Origin: Bifiguratus adelaidae
Lineage: Eukaryota; Mucoromycota; Endogonomycetes; Endogonales
DNA: 64,000 nucleotides
Direction of reading: 5' to 3'
Assembly: GCA_002261195.1 (NCBI GenBank)
Contig: MVBO01000004.1
Coordinates: 282,653-346,652 of the forward strand
Positions 24,158-35,003 of this stretch are shown here, in pieces. The notes under the pieces are model-generated. The model saw nothing but the letters and a program-made list of their open reading frames with translations. It had not been told where the DNA came from and ran no database searches. The translations under genes and the position numbers were made by a program. Position 1 is the first letter of the stretch; the number at the start of each line of letters is the position of its first letter.

Positions 24158-24759
24158 TGAGTCGAGGGTATATATGTGAGTGCGAGTTTAAGGCCAACGA
24201 AAACAAAGTGTGAGCTTCGTAACGTTGAAGGTGTCTTTATAACACAATGGTCCAATGACATCAAGATATCTATATATGGTAGTCGACGTCATCATATCGT
24301 TGGATATAATTAGCTGGCTCCCGAGGAAGAAAAGAACCCAAGCCCCCGGCAGCCGATGTCCTGGACCTAGGAGAAGGGGGGCGGTGGTGGAGAAGGGCTG
24401 GGCAAGTTGGTGGCGTGTGATGACGTAATTGAAATAGGTGGTGCGTGGCCCGTTTAGAGTCAGAGCCCTATTATTGTCTGTCAGTCAGCCCAGCCAGCTA
24501 GCCCTCCGTATTTTTGGCCATTTGTGAGAGAAGTGTCTGTGAGGGAAGGAAATTCTATTTTTCTTTGTTGGATGGGGACACAAAGGGTGTTTTGACACAG
24601 AGAGAGAGAAGTGATAGATCGATCATATGGACAACACTGGCAGATGGCGGGGGGTGGGGTAGAGATGATGGTGTGTGTATATATATAGTGTGTGAGTTTC
24701 TATTTCCTTTTCCTTTTGATTTCTGGTTTCTGGTTTTCGGTTTCTTCCTTCTCGGAGCC
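24158..24759. promoter_or_regulatory. divergent promoter region, membrane protein / SR gene
   Basis: No gene seen. It contains CGACGTCATC (about 24284) and TGACGTAATT (about 24420), both half-matches to CRE sites, and a GT/TA dinucleotide-rich tract at about 24671-24693 (GTGTGTGTATATATATAG). The tract lies about 70-90 bp upstream of the SR start codon and may act as a TATA region. Confidence 0.4.
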
Positions 24760-25709
24760 ATGAGTTACGGTCGACAGTGTACATTGTTTGTGGCAGGGTT
24801 TGGACCCGAGATTAGAGCAAAGGATTTGGCCTATGAGTTTGAAAGGTAAGGTGTTGTGGAATTTTTGAGGGGTGCAGGGGGAGATATATGTATGGGTGGG
24901 GAAGGGCCGCGGGAGGAAGGCGGGGAAAGGAGTATTGACACTTTTTTGTTTTTTTTTTGTGTTAAGGCACACGGATTGCGCGCCCAAGACTCGATTCTCT
25001 CACCTTTGACCTCCCCCCTGCAAGGATCGACGAGCAAACCATGGCCTTTCTTTCCTTTCCCTTCCCTTTGGTTTTTCCTTTTCCTGTCTCCCACGTCGCC
25101 GCCACCGCCACCGCCACGTCCTCCATGCCTGCGTATTCTTGTGGGTATATTATCTATCCATGGACTAACCCCGTCGTGGTGAACATGCTCTAGGTTTGGA
25201 CCCTTGATTCGTTGTGACATTCCTGCCCCAAAGTCATCCTCCGCCAAGCCGTGAGTAGATAGAGTGAGAGGGAGAGAGGGTGTATAGATGGCGTCTATCC
25301 TTGTTTGACTGACATGCGCTTTTGCAGGTATGCATTCGTAGAGTTTGATGATCCTAGGGATGCCGAGGATGCATTTTATGACATGCATCGTTTTCGGATG
25401 GATGGTTACATTTTGAATGTTCAGGCAAGTAGAGGCGCCGGCGGGCAACAAAAATGAGAATCTGGCCATGGTGGACTAATCATCGTTTTGCCTGCACAGT
25501 GGGCCAAAAGTGCACCCAATGCCACGTGGCGTTATGAGCGTCGATCGCGTTCACCTCCGCGACACCGGTCACCCTCGCCCTATAGGCGACGTAGCTATTC
25601 ACGCTCAACCAGTCGATCACCCCGCTCTTCTCGCGGGCGATCGCCCGTGCGTCGGTCCGTGTCGCCGGCCCATGGGGTGGATAGGAGTAGGTCACGTTCC
25701 CCACGATGA
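24760..25709 (+). CDS. SR-family splicing factor (RRM plus RS domain)
   Basis: Serine/arginine-rich pre-mRNA splicing factor. An N-terminal RRM has RNP2-like CTLFVAGFG and RNP1-like PYAFVEFDDPRDAEDAF. A C-terminal RS domain follows (RRSRSPPRHRSPSPYRRRSY and further RS repeats), the target of SR-protein kinases. Four exons. The first intron, 24846-25193, is 348 nt, about six times the typical size here, and contains pyrimidine-rich runs and candidate internal splice sites. SR genes commonly autoregulate through such introns, but whether this one does is inference. The product is about 155 residues, in the range of SRSF3/SRSF7-type proteins; the exact subfamily is not assigned. Confidence 0.88.
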
Positions 25710-26015
25710 AATTTGAGACAGCGGAGAACCTCCGCTCGCGCGTGTTTTTCTGTTTTGTCCGAGATGCGTCTGTTGTGTTGAAAAGCAACTGCAAAATGGG
25801 CCAGGGATGGATATTTGAGATATAATAAAACGCACAATGCACACCCTATTCACCTTTCTGAGGGAGGCGTATGTCGTCTTGTGATCTTGCAGCACCCTCC
25901 AAACATCTTTGTCCGCTTTCGGCCGCTTTTGTGTCTCTCTCGCTCTTTCTCCACACGTTAGCTAAGACGAGAAGGGAAATTGTCCAAAAGGAGTAGTATC
26001 CGCCGAGAGGGACGT

Positions 26016-26023
26016 TATATAAA
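26016..26023 (+). promoter_or_regulatory. TATA box of the DUF1479 gene
   Basis: Perfect TATATAAA 42 bp upstream of the ATG at 26065. A start site about 30 bp downstream would leave a 5' UTR of only some 10-20 nt. Confidence 0.6.
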
Positions 26024-26064
26024 GGGGGGAATAAGGCGCCGAGCCATGAACTCGCACGCACCAC

Positions 26065-27439
26065 ATGGAACCACTCCCTCAACGCTTTCTTGACCTCAAA
26101 CAACAACTCGCTGCCAAAGCGGGTCCGGAAGCTCTGGACGCTTCCTTTCGCCGTCTCGTCACCCACTTTGAAAAGGAACTCGAGGAAATTCGCGCCAAGG
26201 GCCCCAATGTGGTCCCTCAAGTCGAGTTTGCCGAGCTCAAGGCCAACGGAGGTCGATTCCCTGACGCGGTGGCGGCGCAAGTCCGTAAACGCGGTTGCGT
26301 CGTCATCAAAAATGTCATTGACGATGACCTGGCGCTCCAATGGAAAGCCGAGATTAAACAGTATCTGGCCACGAATGGGACCATTGGGGGCAACCCGCCC
26401 CACAATCCGACCATGTACGAAGTCTATTGGTCACCAACTCAAGTGGCCGCTCGACAACACCCGGATTTCAATCTGGCGGCCGTCGCCATGAACCGTCTTT
26501 GGCACGCGGATAGCCGGACTCCCGTCGATCTAGATCATAACATGTCCTTTGCGGATCGTATGCGCATCAAGCAACCCAAGGATACCGCCTTTCATTTAGC
26601 GGAGCATATCGATTGTGGGTCCATTGAGCGGTGGGAAGATCCCGAGTACCGGGCCAATTACCAAGCCATCTTGGATGGTCATTGGGAGGTGGGTGTGTGA
26701 GGTGATGGTCAGGGGCCAGCGTCATTGATAGCTCCTAGGATTATGATCCTTTTGACATGACGCATCGGTTGGAGGCCAACATGTCCACTTACCGCGATAG
26801 CGGGGACCAACTCATGTTTAGGTCCTTTCAAGGCTGGATTTCTATGTCGCATACAGGCAAGTCGTCCGCGATGCTTGTATCCCTTTCGCTAACGCACATT
26901 CCGTAGGCCCCGGTAAAGGTACTCTGCGTGTCTGCCCCTTGATCAAGGAATCGACTGCCTACACCCTCTTGCGTCCCTTTAGAGCCGACACGATGAACAC
27001 GACGGCCTTTCCAGGCGCCTATCCCGGCCACTCGCAAGTATTGAGCCTCGAGGATCACCCGCACATTATCGAGGCCATGGTCAGTATGCCGGACATGAAC
27101 CCGGGCGACTGTGTCTTTTGGTCTTGTGATGGGGTCCATAGTGTCGAAGATACGAATGACGGCACCGAAGATGCCTCGGTCTTGTACGTCCCGGCCGTCC
27201 CCATTTGTCGTCGCAACTCCTTGGCGGCCGTGGGTCAACGCAAGGCCTTTGTCGAAGGCCGATCACCGCCTTCGTACCCACAAAACCATTTCGAGCTGCA
27301 TGTTGAAGGACGTGCGGATGAGGCATCCTTGACGAGCTTAGGTAAGCGGTTGATGGGCTTCGAAAAGATGTCGGAGGACACGAGTACGCCGGGAGGTTTG
27401 GCGGCTCTCAAGTACCATGCCGAGGTGTTGGGCTTTTAG
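26065..27439 (+). CDS. DUF1479 family protein (putative Fe(II)/2-oxoglutarate oxygenase)
   Basis: Member of the DUF1479 family found in fungi and bacteria, generally regarded as 2-oxoglutarate/iron-dependent oxygenase-like. Substrate unknown; fungal relatives include N-acetylglucosamine-induced Gig1. Family segments seen are RKRGCVVIKNV, NPTMYEVYWSPTQ, FHLAEHIDCGSIERW (possible HxD iron ligands), FQGWISMSHTGPGKGTLRV and GDCVFWSCDGVHSVE (possible distal His). Three exons split by two introns of about 45-55 nt; length about 425 residues. The upstream TATATAAA is a strong, TATA-type promoter signal suggesting inducible expression. Convergent with lipoyl synthase, 160 bp between stop codons. Confidence 0.85.
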
Positions 27440-27548
27440 AAGGATGATTCGCGTTAGGGTAGACTGAACGGCATTTTGGATATGTATAAATGATGAGGAA
27501 TTGAAGATTTTATGGCATGTCAGCCCGTCGGCAGACAAAAACTATGGT

Positions 27549-27571
27549 ACACACACACACACACACACACA
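27549..27571. repeat. (CA)n microsatellite
   Basis: An uninterrupted AC dinucleotide run of about 11-12 units between the convergent 3' ends of the DUF1479 and lipoyl synthase genes. Confidence 0.9.
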
Positions 27572-27598
27572 TCTATGTCAAGGATAGATCTCCTTTTC

Positions 27599-28882
27599 TT
27601 AATTGGCCTTAGCATCGCTCTGTATCTCGGCCTCCTCCTGAGATAGTTCGGGCAAACCCTTGCGCTTCCGCAAGATATTGGAAATGTAGAATTCACCGGC
27701 CTTGTAACTGCTGCGTACAAGAGGACCCGAGGCCACATAGGCAAATCCCATCTCTTCACCCTTACGCTTCCAATAGGCAAATTTGTCCGGATGCACATAC
27801 TCGTGTACGCGCATGTGTCGCTTGGTTGGTCGCATGTATTGTCCCAGAGTGACGCAGTCCACGTCAATCTTGCGTAGTTCCTCAAAGGCCGCTAGCACTT
27901 CATCGTCTTGTTCGCCACAGCCCAACATGATGGATGTTTTGGTGACGAGGTCAGGGCGGATCTTTTTCGCGTGTGCAAGGACAGCGAGGGATTGACGAAA
28001 GGTGGCACGGCGATCGCGGACATAGGGTGTCATGGCCTCGACCGTCTCGATATTGTGCGCATAGACATCCAAGCCAGATCGAGCGACCCGTTCGACACCT
28101 TCCAGATTGCCGCCGAAATCTCCCGTGAGGCATTCAACCAGAATATGTGGTGCTCGTGCCTTGATCTTGCGGATCGTCTCTGCGAAATGTGCCGAACCAC
28201 CATCCGGCAAATCGTCCCGATCGACGCTGGTCAGGACCACATAGTCGAGACCCCATCGACGGATCGCTTCGGCCGTATGCTCTGGTTCATGCGGATCGAG
28301 CGGCTGTGGCTTCCGGTTTGTCTTGACAGAACAAAAGCGACAGCCTCGAGTACATTCGTCACCCATCAACATGATGGTGGCCGTCGCTGTTTGATGTTCG
28401 CCTCCACCCCAACAATCGCCAATGTTTGGACACCGCGCTTCCTCACAGACGGTTGACAGCTTGAGGCCTCTTAAATCCTTCTTGATGCGGTTATAATTAT
28501 TGCCCACGGGAATTTCCGTCTTGAGCCATGGTGGTAATCGTGGCTGTTTGCTAAGGATTGGATAAGCATCTCTTGTGCTATTGCCACCGATCGTCACCGG
28601 CACTCACATTTTCTTAATCATACCCTCTTCGCCTTCCTTGTAAATGACGGGTTGCTTGAGTTCAAGTGCCTCTTCGGGCGTCAATTTGCTCTCGATCCTT
28701 GCAAACGCTTGCAAATCCTTGTCTTCCTCGGCTAGCCTTGCCCTTAGTTCTGCAAGTTTGGATTTGGCCGATTGGGCTGTGGTAGGCGGAGAAGGGGTTT
28801 CCGGAACTGTGGTCGCCAAGTGACGGATCTGGTGCTGTTGGATAGGGATATTATACGAAAGCGTTAGCGCGATCCTTGTCAT
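27599..28882 (-). CDS. LIP5: lipoyl synthase, mitochondrial
   Basis: Radical-SAM enzyme that inserts two sulfurs into octanoyl groups on lipoyl-dependent proteins (pyruvate and 2-oxoglutarate dehydrogenases, glycine cleavage H protein). The auxiliary cluster motif [12 protein letters not shown] and the radical-SAM motif CTRGCRFC are intact. Other family blocks are [38 protein letters not shown] and [10 protein letters not shown]. The first exon starts [11 protein letters not shown], continues with [10 protein letters not shown], and looks like a mitochondrial presequence. One intron of about 57 nt lies between the presequence exon (ending at about 28610) and KQPRLPPW. The length of about 400 residues is normal. 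Confidence 0.95.
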
Positions 28883-28887
28883 ATCGC

Positions 28888-29007
28888 CTACAACCGGGTA
28901 GACAGCGACCCATCGATCCCAAAGGCAATACTCACCAGACTACCCAAAGCTGCCAGCGTCATTTTCCGTGTTGGCATCTGCATTCGTTGCGCTACTCTAC
29001 TCGCCAT
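28888..29007 (-). CDS. short ORF upstream of lipoyl synthase
   Basis: A 39-codon ORF on the same strand, ending 5 bp before the LIP5 start codon. It reads MASRVAQRMQMPTRK then MTLAALGSLVSIAFG. A GTGAGT donor follows the SL codons and an acceptor (TTGTAG) sits just before the LIP5 start, so it may instead be a 5' leader exon plus intron. It could be an upstream ORF of LIP5 or a small mitochondrial protein; I cannot decide. Confidence 0.25.
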   Translation of the reverse strand: MASRVAQRMQMPTRKMTLAALGSLVSIAFGIDGSLSTRL

Positions 29008-29162
29008 CGCCCTGGTGATAGGTGTGGAATGGGAGAGAGTGAGAGTAAGTGAGAGAGGAAAGACGGAAAGCAAAAATATAGTTTAATTAATATTAATTAA
29101 TATTCTTAAATGAATGAGTTGTTCGCGTCTCTTGTAGCTTCGCTTTCTCTGAACCTGTCACC

Positions 29163-31243
29163 ATGCGATTCTCCGCATGGGACTCTGAAGAAGACGAGAT
29201 AGTGGTGGAGAGAAGAGAGAATTCTGGTATAAAGACAAGGTGAGTACCATGGTGACGAATAGTTGGGTTTATGCTGACTCGCGGGGTATTTCATTGGTCA
29301 ACGATCAGGGGCCGACCACGCCCAAGCAACACGTTTAAAGCACCTTCCGACGGAGGATACTCAAGCAACGATGATGGAATCGAAGAAAAGGAAATTGACG
29401 AGATGCTGAGCGAAAATGTTCGATGGTCTGCGCTGTTGGACGTTAAGCAGACTGCGCACAAGCCAGATCATATGGAAGCTGTCGTCAACGTATGGGAACA
29501 TCATGCTAATGCCATTGTGCGCGATTCATGGGTATGTTGGTTGCATGAGCTCGTCTAATGGGTGCGCATGACGTTGTATTGATTACCCTGTTTAGATGCA
29601 TGCCAACAAAAAGGCCATAGATGCTATGAATGCTCGAAGGCAAAGGATCTTGGTTAGACAGCAGGCATTGAAACGGCAAGCAGAGCAAAGGAGCGCAGCT
29701 GAGGAGCGAAAACTAGCTGCCATGATGGACAAGATTGAGTTGCAAAGGTAGTGGTATCGTTTTCTAGCGTCATTCGCTCAGCAGCCCTTGCCTAGTCGTC
29801 AGGAACAGCAAAAGGTTGAAAAAGAAACCGCTGCTAAGAATGCGACGCTACAAAAAGGGGTAGATCGAGCTATTGCTCTTAGGAAGCAAGAGTATGAAGC
29901 CATGATGCGAGCTCTTCGAGAAGAAGAGGAAAGAACTCGGAAGGAAGCTGAGGAGCAGGCCAGAAAGGCAAAGGAAGCATCAGACAGACAAAAAGCGGCC
30001 CGTGAACAAAAGGAGCGAGAGCGGAAGGACCAGGAGGAGGCGAAGGCGCGAAAGGAGAAGATGGCTCAGGAGGTCGAAGCTGCCAAACGGTTGCAGAAAG
30101 CAAAGGGACAAGGTTCTGTGGGAGCTCTTCAAGAGGCAGAGATGTTTCAAAAGAAGCTGGAGGTATGTTGAGCCACTGGATAAATTGTATAGCCTGATGA
30201 CTCTTTTGGTCATAGTATATCAATGGCACACTTAAGAAGGCTATCAATGCAAACCCCGAATGGAAGGCGGCTGCTTCCAAGGCGCGCATGTTTATGAAGC
30301 CTAAAATGGGCCAACTCACCAATAGCGCGCAGCAGATTCAAAAAGTGGTATGTAACCGTCAAGCAGTGTCAGTCTCGAGGAAGCTCATCTCGATGTAAAC
30401 TTTCAGACCAACGAAGTGCACACCTTTCTTGAGCAATCAAAAGCTAATGGACAAGAAGTCTATGCATGGACGCTCAACGTGTTATCCAAGGCGATTGTTC
30501 ATCAAGCAGAAGCCGAAGTAACGGTGAAACTCGATACAGCCTTCCCAATAGCCCACCTAATCGTCATGCTCATGCCTGCGCATCCACAATTCTTGGAGTT
30601 CTTGTTGACAAGGATGGCCAAAAAGTGCTCGTACATCATACCGCGCTATCACGTCAAGAAAACAGTAAGCTGGTCTATCAGTGATGCGAGTGGCAGGCAC
30701 CCAGTACTTATTGCATGTAGGGCCAATCGGACAAGGAGGTGCGAACACTTATGGGGTATAAAATGGCGGATTCCGATGACGAGAGCAGTTGGGAAAGTGA
30801 GGTACAATACACAGAACGAATGTGTGGCATTTTGGCGCTCTGGAGTGCCATGGTTCAGACAAATCCTCCAGGTACGTTCTTGTGGTCCTTGAACTTAATA
30901 GGTCATGTCCTGACCATGCACGCGCTTACTAGGTGGAGCAAATGAGTACGGCTTGAATCACGGCTGGACATGGTTTGCAAGAATACTCAATATGGCTCCG
31001 CGGGCCATTACTCCCGCCCTCATCAATGTGTTTCTGGAGATTGCGGGCCAGCCGATGCTGTCACGATACCCCAATCAGATGCGAAAGGCGATGAACATTC
31101 TCTTCACCCATGTGTTACCGCAATGCGAAAAGTTGACTGGTGCCGAAGCCGTCTCTGCAACATCTCGTCTTCAGATCTATTTGGAGGATTACAAGCGCCG
31201 AGGCATCTTGACTCAGATAGAAGGCAGTCAACCAGAACGATAG
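29163..31243 (+). CDS. GLE1: nuclear pore mRNA export factor Gle1
   Basis: Nucleoporin that, bound to inositol hexakisphosphate, activates the DEAD-box helicase Dbp5 on the cytoplasmic face of the pore to finish mRNA export. It links functionally to the inositol kinase at 14100-15196. The N-terminus is MRFSAWDSEEDE. A long charged coiled coil follows (about 29640-30160, for example EEEERTRKEAEEQARKAKEA). The C-terminal Gle1 domain shows YINGTLKKAINANPEWK, VYAWTLNVLSKAIVHQAE, AHLIVMLMPAHPQFLEFLL and GLNHGWTWFARILNMAPR. About eight introns. Stop TAG at 31241-31243; convergent with the F-BAR gene, 108 bp apart. Confidence 0.92.
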
Positions 31244-31351
31244 ACTTTTTATTGTCATGTTATGTTTGTATACCAGTTATTCGTCTTGTATATACATTAC
31301 TAGAGATACAACTTGCAATCCGACTCTGCAAGGGCAAGCAATGTGTAAAAA

Positions 31352-34300
31352 TTACACGTCGAGATTATGGAAATAGTTGCCGGGAACCAGGCCGCGTACT
31401 CCAACAGGTTTGTTCAAGTTGTCGTCCCACACTTCGGCGTACCACCAATTGTCCTTTTGCTTCTTGAGGATGGCAAACAATTGCCCGTGCTTGACGGCGA
31501 GCTCACTGTTAAACTTGGGATCCGGCAAATAGTCGTATTTTGCTCGAGCTAGAGGTTTGAGGATGATGAGTATGGCATACTGAAGATCGCAAACACTTAC
31601 CCCAACTCTTGATGGGGATACCCTCTATTTTACGGATGCCTAGCCATGGACCTTCCAACCCAAGTTGCTGGGGACTGGCTGGAGGTGTAATGGGACTTGT
31701 CGCTACACCAGGGAATGATTGCGGTCGATTGGCAGGATTGTAGATGGGCTGCGTGTGGGTGTGACCTGGTATGGGAGACATGCTGGGAGGAAGAGGGTGC
31801 TGAGGACTGTAGAGCAATGGCGATTGAGGCGCTTGGTAAGGCGATGTAGGATACGAGGGATTTGGAAGCGTCTGTTGGTAGGGTTGAGTTGGCTGGAAGG
31901 ATGGACTGCTGGCCATGGACACCGGCTGAGGTCCAGCATATGAGAAGGAACGACTGCGCTGCATATGCGTTTGCGGAGGATGCATGGCAGGAGGAGCTCC
32001 GTTCATCAGATGGGGTGAATGGCCACCCTGATACACTGGCTGTTGATTGGGATAACTTCCTAGGTTCAAAGCATCAGGTTCGGCGACGAAGCCACCATTT
32101 TGAGGAGCGACAGGCGTATTGTCAGCCAGGCTATAGGCAGCTGTGAGACGCGAAGGTTGGATCATGGGAGAGCGAGGCGGACCATTTGGGCTCACGGACT
32201 CGCTATTGTCTACAAAGGCTCCTGGCATTTGATAACCAGCGCTTGATTGACTGACCGAGCTCACACTTCGTGAAATAGGTCGAGGAGACTTAGGGGGTTG
32301 AGCAGGCTGTTGCGCAGCCGACAAATCCATCGAATAGCGTTTGTGATTGTCAGTAGATGTCGGGCGTACAACCATGGTCGCTGCCCGCTGCATGGGCTCC
32401 TGCTGAGGTTGTTGATAGGATTCCATCTCGACAGGTGCCTGTCTTTGACGGTATGTGTTGCTGTAGGCATTCGAAATTGGTTTGCTACAGTGCATGTCAT
32501 GTGGACGACTAGAGTCGTAAGCATTTGGGGTTGAGACGGAAGCCGATGGGATAGGTTGCCGTTGCGACTTTTGCTGCGGTTGAGCTTGCGGAATCTCGTA
32601 TCGATTGAAACCACCCATTGCCGAATCGAGGGCGGTGTCATTGGTTGATTGCGACTGGTGAGGTCCCGATGCGGTGGGATTGAGTTGCGATTCCTCAAAC
32701 ATACGTAACAAATCCTGCAATCCATGAGTGGACCGAGTGTTACGCTTGGGGCGGGTGCTTCGACTGGGAGTAGATGTCGAGGCCTGTTCTACGGGTTGCA
32801 GTTCGCTGGGCGCGGTCACTATCGCTGGAGCAGAGGCGGACGTCTTTTTAGTGACGCCATTCACCAAACCATCCTCCTTGATTTCAAACATATTTGAGCC
32901 AATTCCGATGAAGAGATCGGCTCGAGGATCCACCGGTTGTCCTCGGAGAGAATCCAGGACCTGCTTCTTGGTGATTTGGGGTTCTTCCTTGACAACTGTA
33001 TTGCTAGAAACAATAAACTCGTCCTCGTCCGCAGGAATATCGTGAGATTGCGGTCGTTGTGGCTGCTCAATGTTCTCCAAGACCATTTCTCGTTGGACTG
33101 GTTCTGTAGCAATGCGAACTTCCTTGTGTGGACGAGGGTTCTCCTTTTCAGGTGCTGGTGGTGGGTTATCTGCCGTTTTCTCATAGGCGGGCAGGTCTTG
33201 GTGTGATTCGACAGGAGGCGCCGAATGGAAACCGTTGAGCTGTGGAGGTTCGAATCGCGCAATTCTCGGACGATTTGGCGGCTCATCGTGATCCGAAACG
33301 TAGAAATTACGATAGCTTGGAGGTTCTAGACGGAATGAGCATGAACCAAACGTTGTCGCCATTGAATCTCACCATAGATCTCGGCACCCGTGCCCTTCTC
33401 CCTAATGAAGCATTCCATATTCTCGACAGGATCGCATTTTTCCAAGCCAACGCGTATACGCTCGCAGGACTAGAGAGTTAATGAATATCTTGTGCTTGCG
33501 TTAAGAATACTGCAGCATGGCTTACATCATCCTCATTGACGCAAGCTACCGATACGATGTTGGTGTAATTCCACAGCGAGTTGTATAGGAAGTCAATGCG
33601 ATCGTGGTCCATCGTTTGGAATTTCTAAGTATAGCCCGAAGATATGAGTCAACGCCGAGGCGAGGGTGCGTAGAACTTACGTCGCAAGCAAGTTTCCATT
33701 CCATGTTGAACTGCTTTGTCACGTCTGTCAAGGTATTTATGGCCCGTTGATAATCTTGGTCTGCAGATCCAGGTCAGTAATGGACCGGCTAGCCGCAAAC
33801 AAGCACAAACACACCAAGTCGTCGAATCTCATTGGTCGCCTTCTCGTACTTGGCTTGGTACTTGTCATATTCGCGTCCAGACAGATTTATGAGTTGCAGC
33901 TTAAGTGTATTCGCCTTGTGGCACTCATGCTCGTAGCGCTCTCGGGACTAGAGGATGCAGCCTGAGTCATCCCACTCAACCCGGGAGAAGGTGGTCTGCT
34001 GGCTTACCTTTTCCGCGTATTGCGCCGTAAGCACCTTGTTCCGTCGTACTTTTTCAATGATACCCTTGATCTGCAGCGTAGTTAGATGACGTCGTGTCGA
34101 TAGGCTACCTACTATCTTGAGCTGCTCCTTCTGCTTGCTCAAAAAGTCTTGCAATTCTTGCTCAAGCGCTCGTCGAATCTCGTTGCTTAGATCAACATGG
34201 GCTTGACCAGAGCTTTCCAGTTCAGAGCGAACCGTTTCCAAGGAATCTTTGAGAGCTCTAGCCGGCGACGGAATCGTGAGTGATCTGATAGCATAAAAAC

Positions 34301-34722
34301 AACCCAAGACTCACCCCACTTCAGATGCTCCAATAGGCGTTTTCGCAATGTTGATCATCTTTTTGCCATACTCTTCCTCTAGTTTGGCTCTGCAACAGCA
34401 AGGTTGACTTGTACTCTTTCCACATTCGGCGATGTTCGGCATGGTTCTACGCATCGTCCACGGCAAGCAGCCGCCACGAATTCGTATCACCACATAGGCC
34501 ATCTCTTCGGACACTTACCTTTGGCTCAACACGTAGCGGATTTCTTCGCACGTTTTGCTGCCCTTGTCCATCCTTCCCAACAAAACATCGACTCCGGAGT
34601 CATTGGTGCCCTGACAGGTGCAAACCGCATCGTAAGCAATCTTTCTCTCAATCTGAGTCGATCGAAAAGCTTACCCAAAAGTTGTTGGAGAACGACAACG
34701 GGGTCTCGATTGCGTTATCCAT
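31352..34722 (-). CDS. Cdc15/Hof1-type F-BAR and SH3 protein
   Basis: Scaffold of the cytokinetic ring and septum family (S. pombe Cdc15/Imp2, yeast Hof1). The N-terminal F-BAR domain starts [19 protein letters not shown], then [20 protein letters not shown] and [16 protein letters not shown] link segment, [20 protein letters not shown], leads to a long disordered Pro/Gln/Ser-rich region (about 31700-33250). A C-terminal SH3 domain closes the protein: [24 protein letters not shown] and [10 protein letters not shown]. Introns are concentrated in the F-BAR half, including one of about 131 nt after the SQR codons; the disordered region is a single large exon. The start at 34722 fits the family. 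Stop TAA at 31352-31354. Confidence 0.88.
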
Positions 34723-35003
34723 CTCGTCGCGAATTCCCAACGACGTGTGTTGTTCAATTTGCAGTCTGCGGTTCAGTACTTTATAAATACTCGCACTCGT
34801 TGTGTTGCCTAGCAAGTGACAAGTGACAACAAGGAGCCTCAGGTCTGGTGGCAATAAAAGGGAGTAAAAGAAGCGTAACAAGGAAAGGCGCGACAACTGA
34901 TCCGGGATAGAGCTTGTTGTGGTGATGCCAAATTTGGTCAATAAAATCCACATTTGGAAGTCAACAGGGTTTATTGTATCAATGAAAGCATCAATGCAAT
35001 TGT

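Noticed and set aside
33245..33260. tRNA B-box-like GGTTCGAATC
   Set aside because: Lies inside F-BAR coding sequence; no A box or cloverleaf around it.
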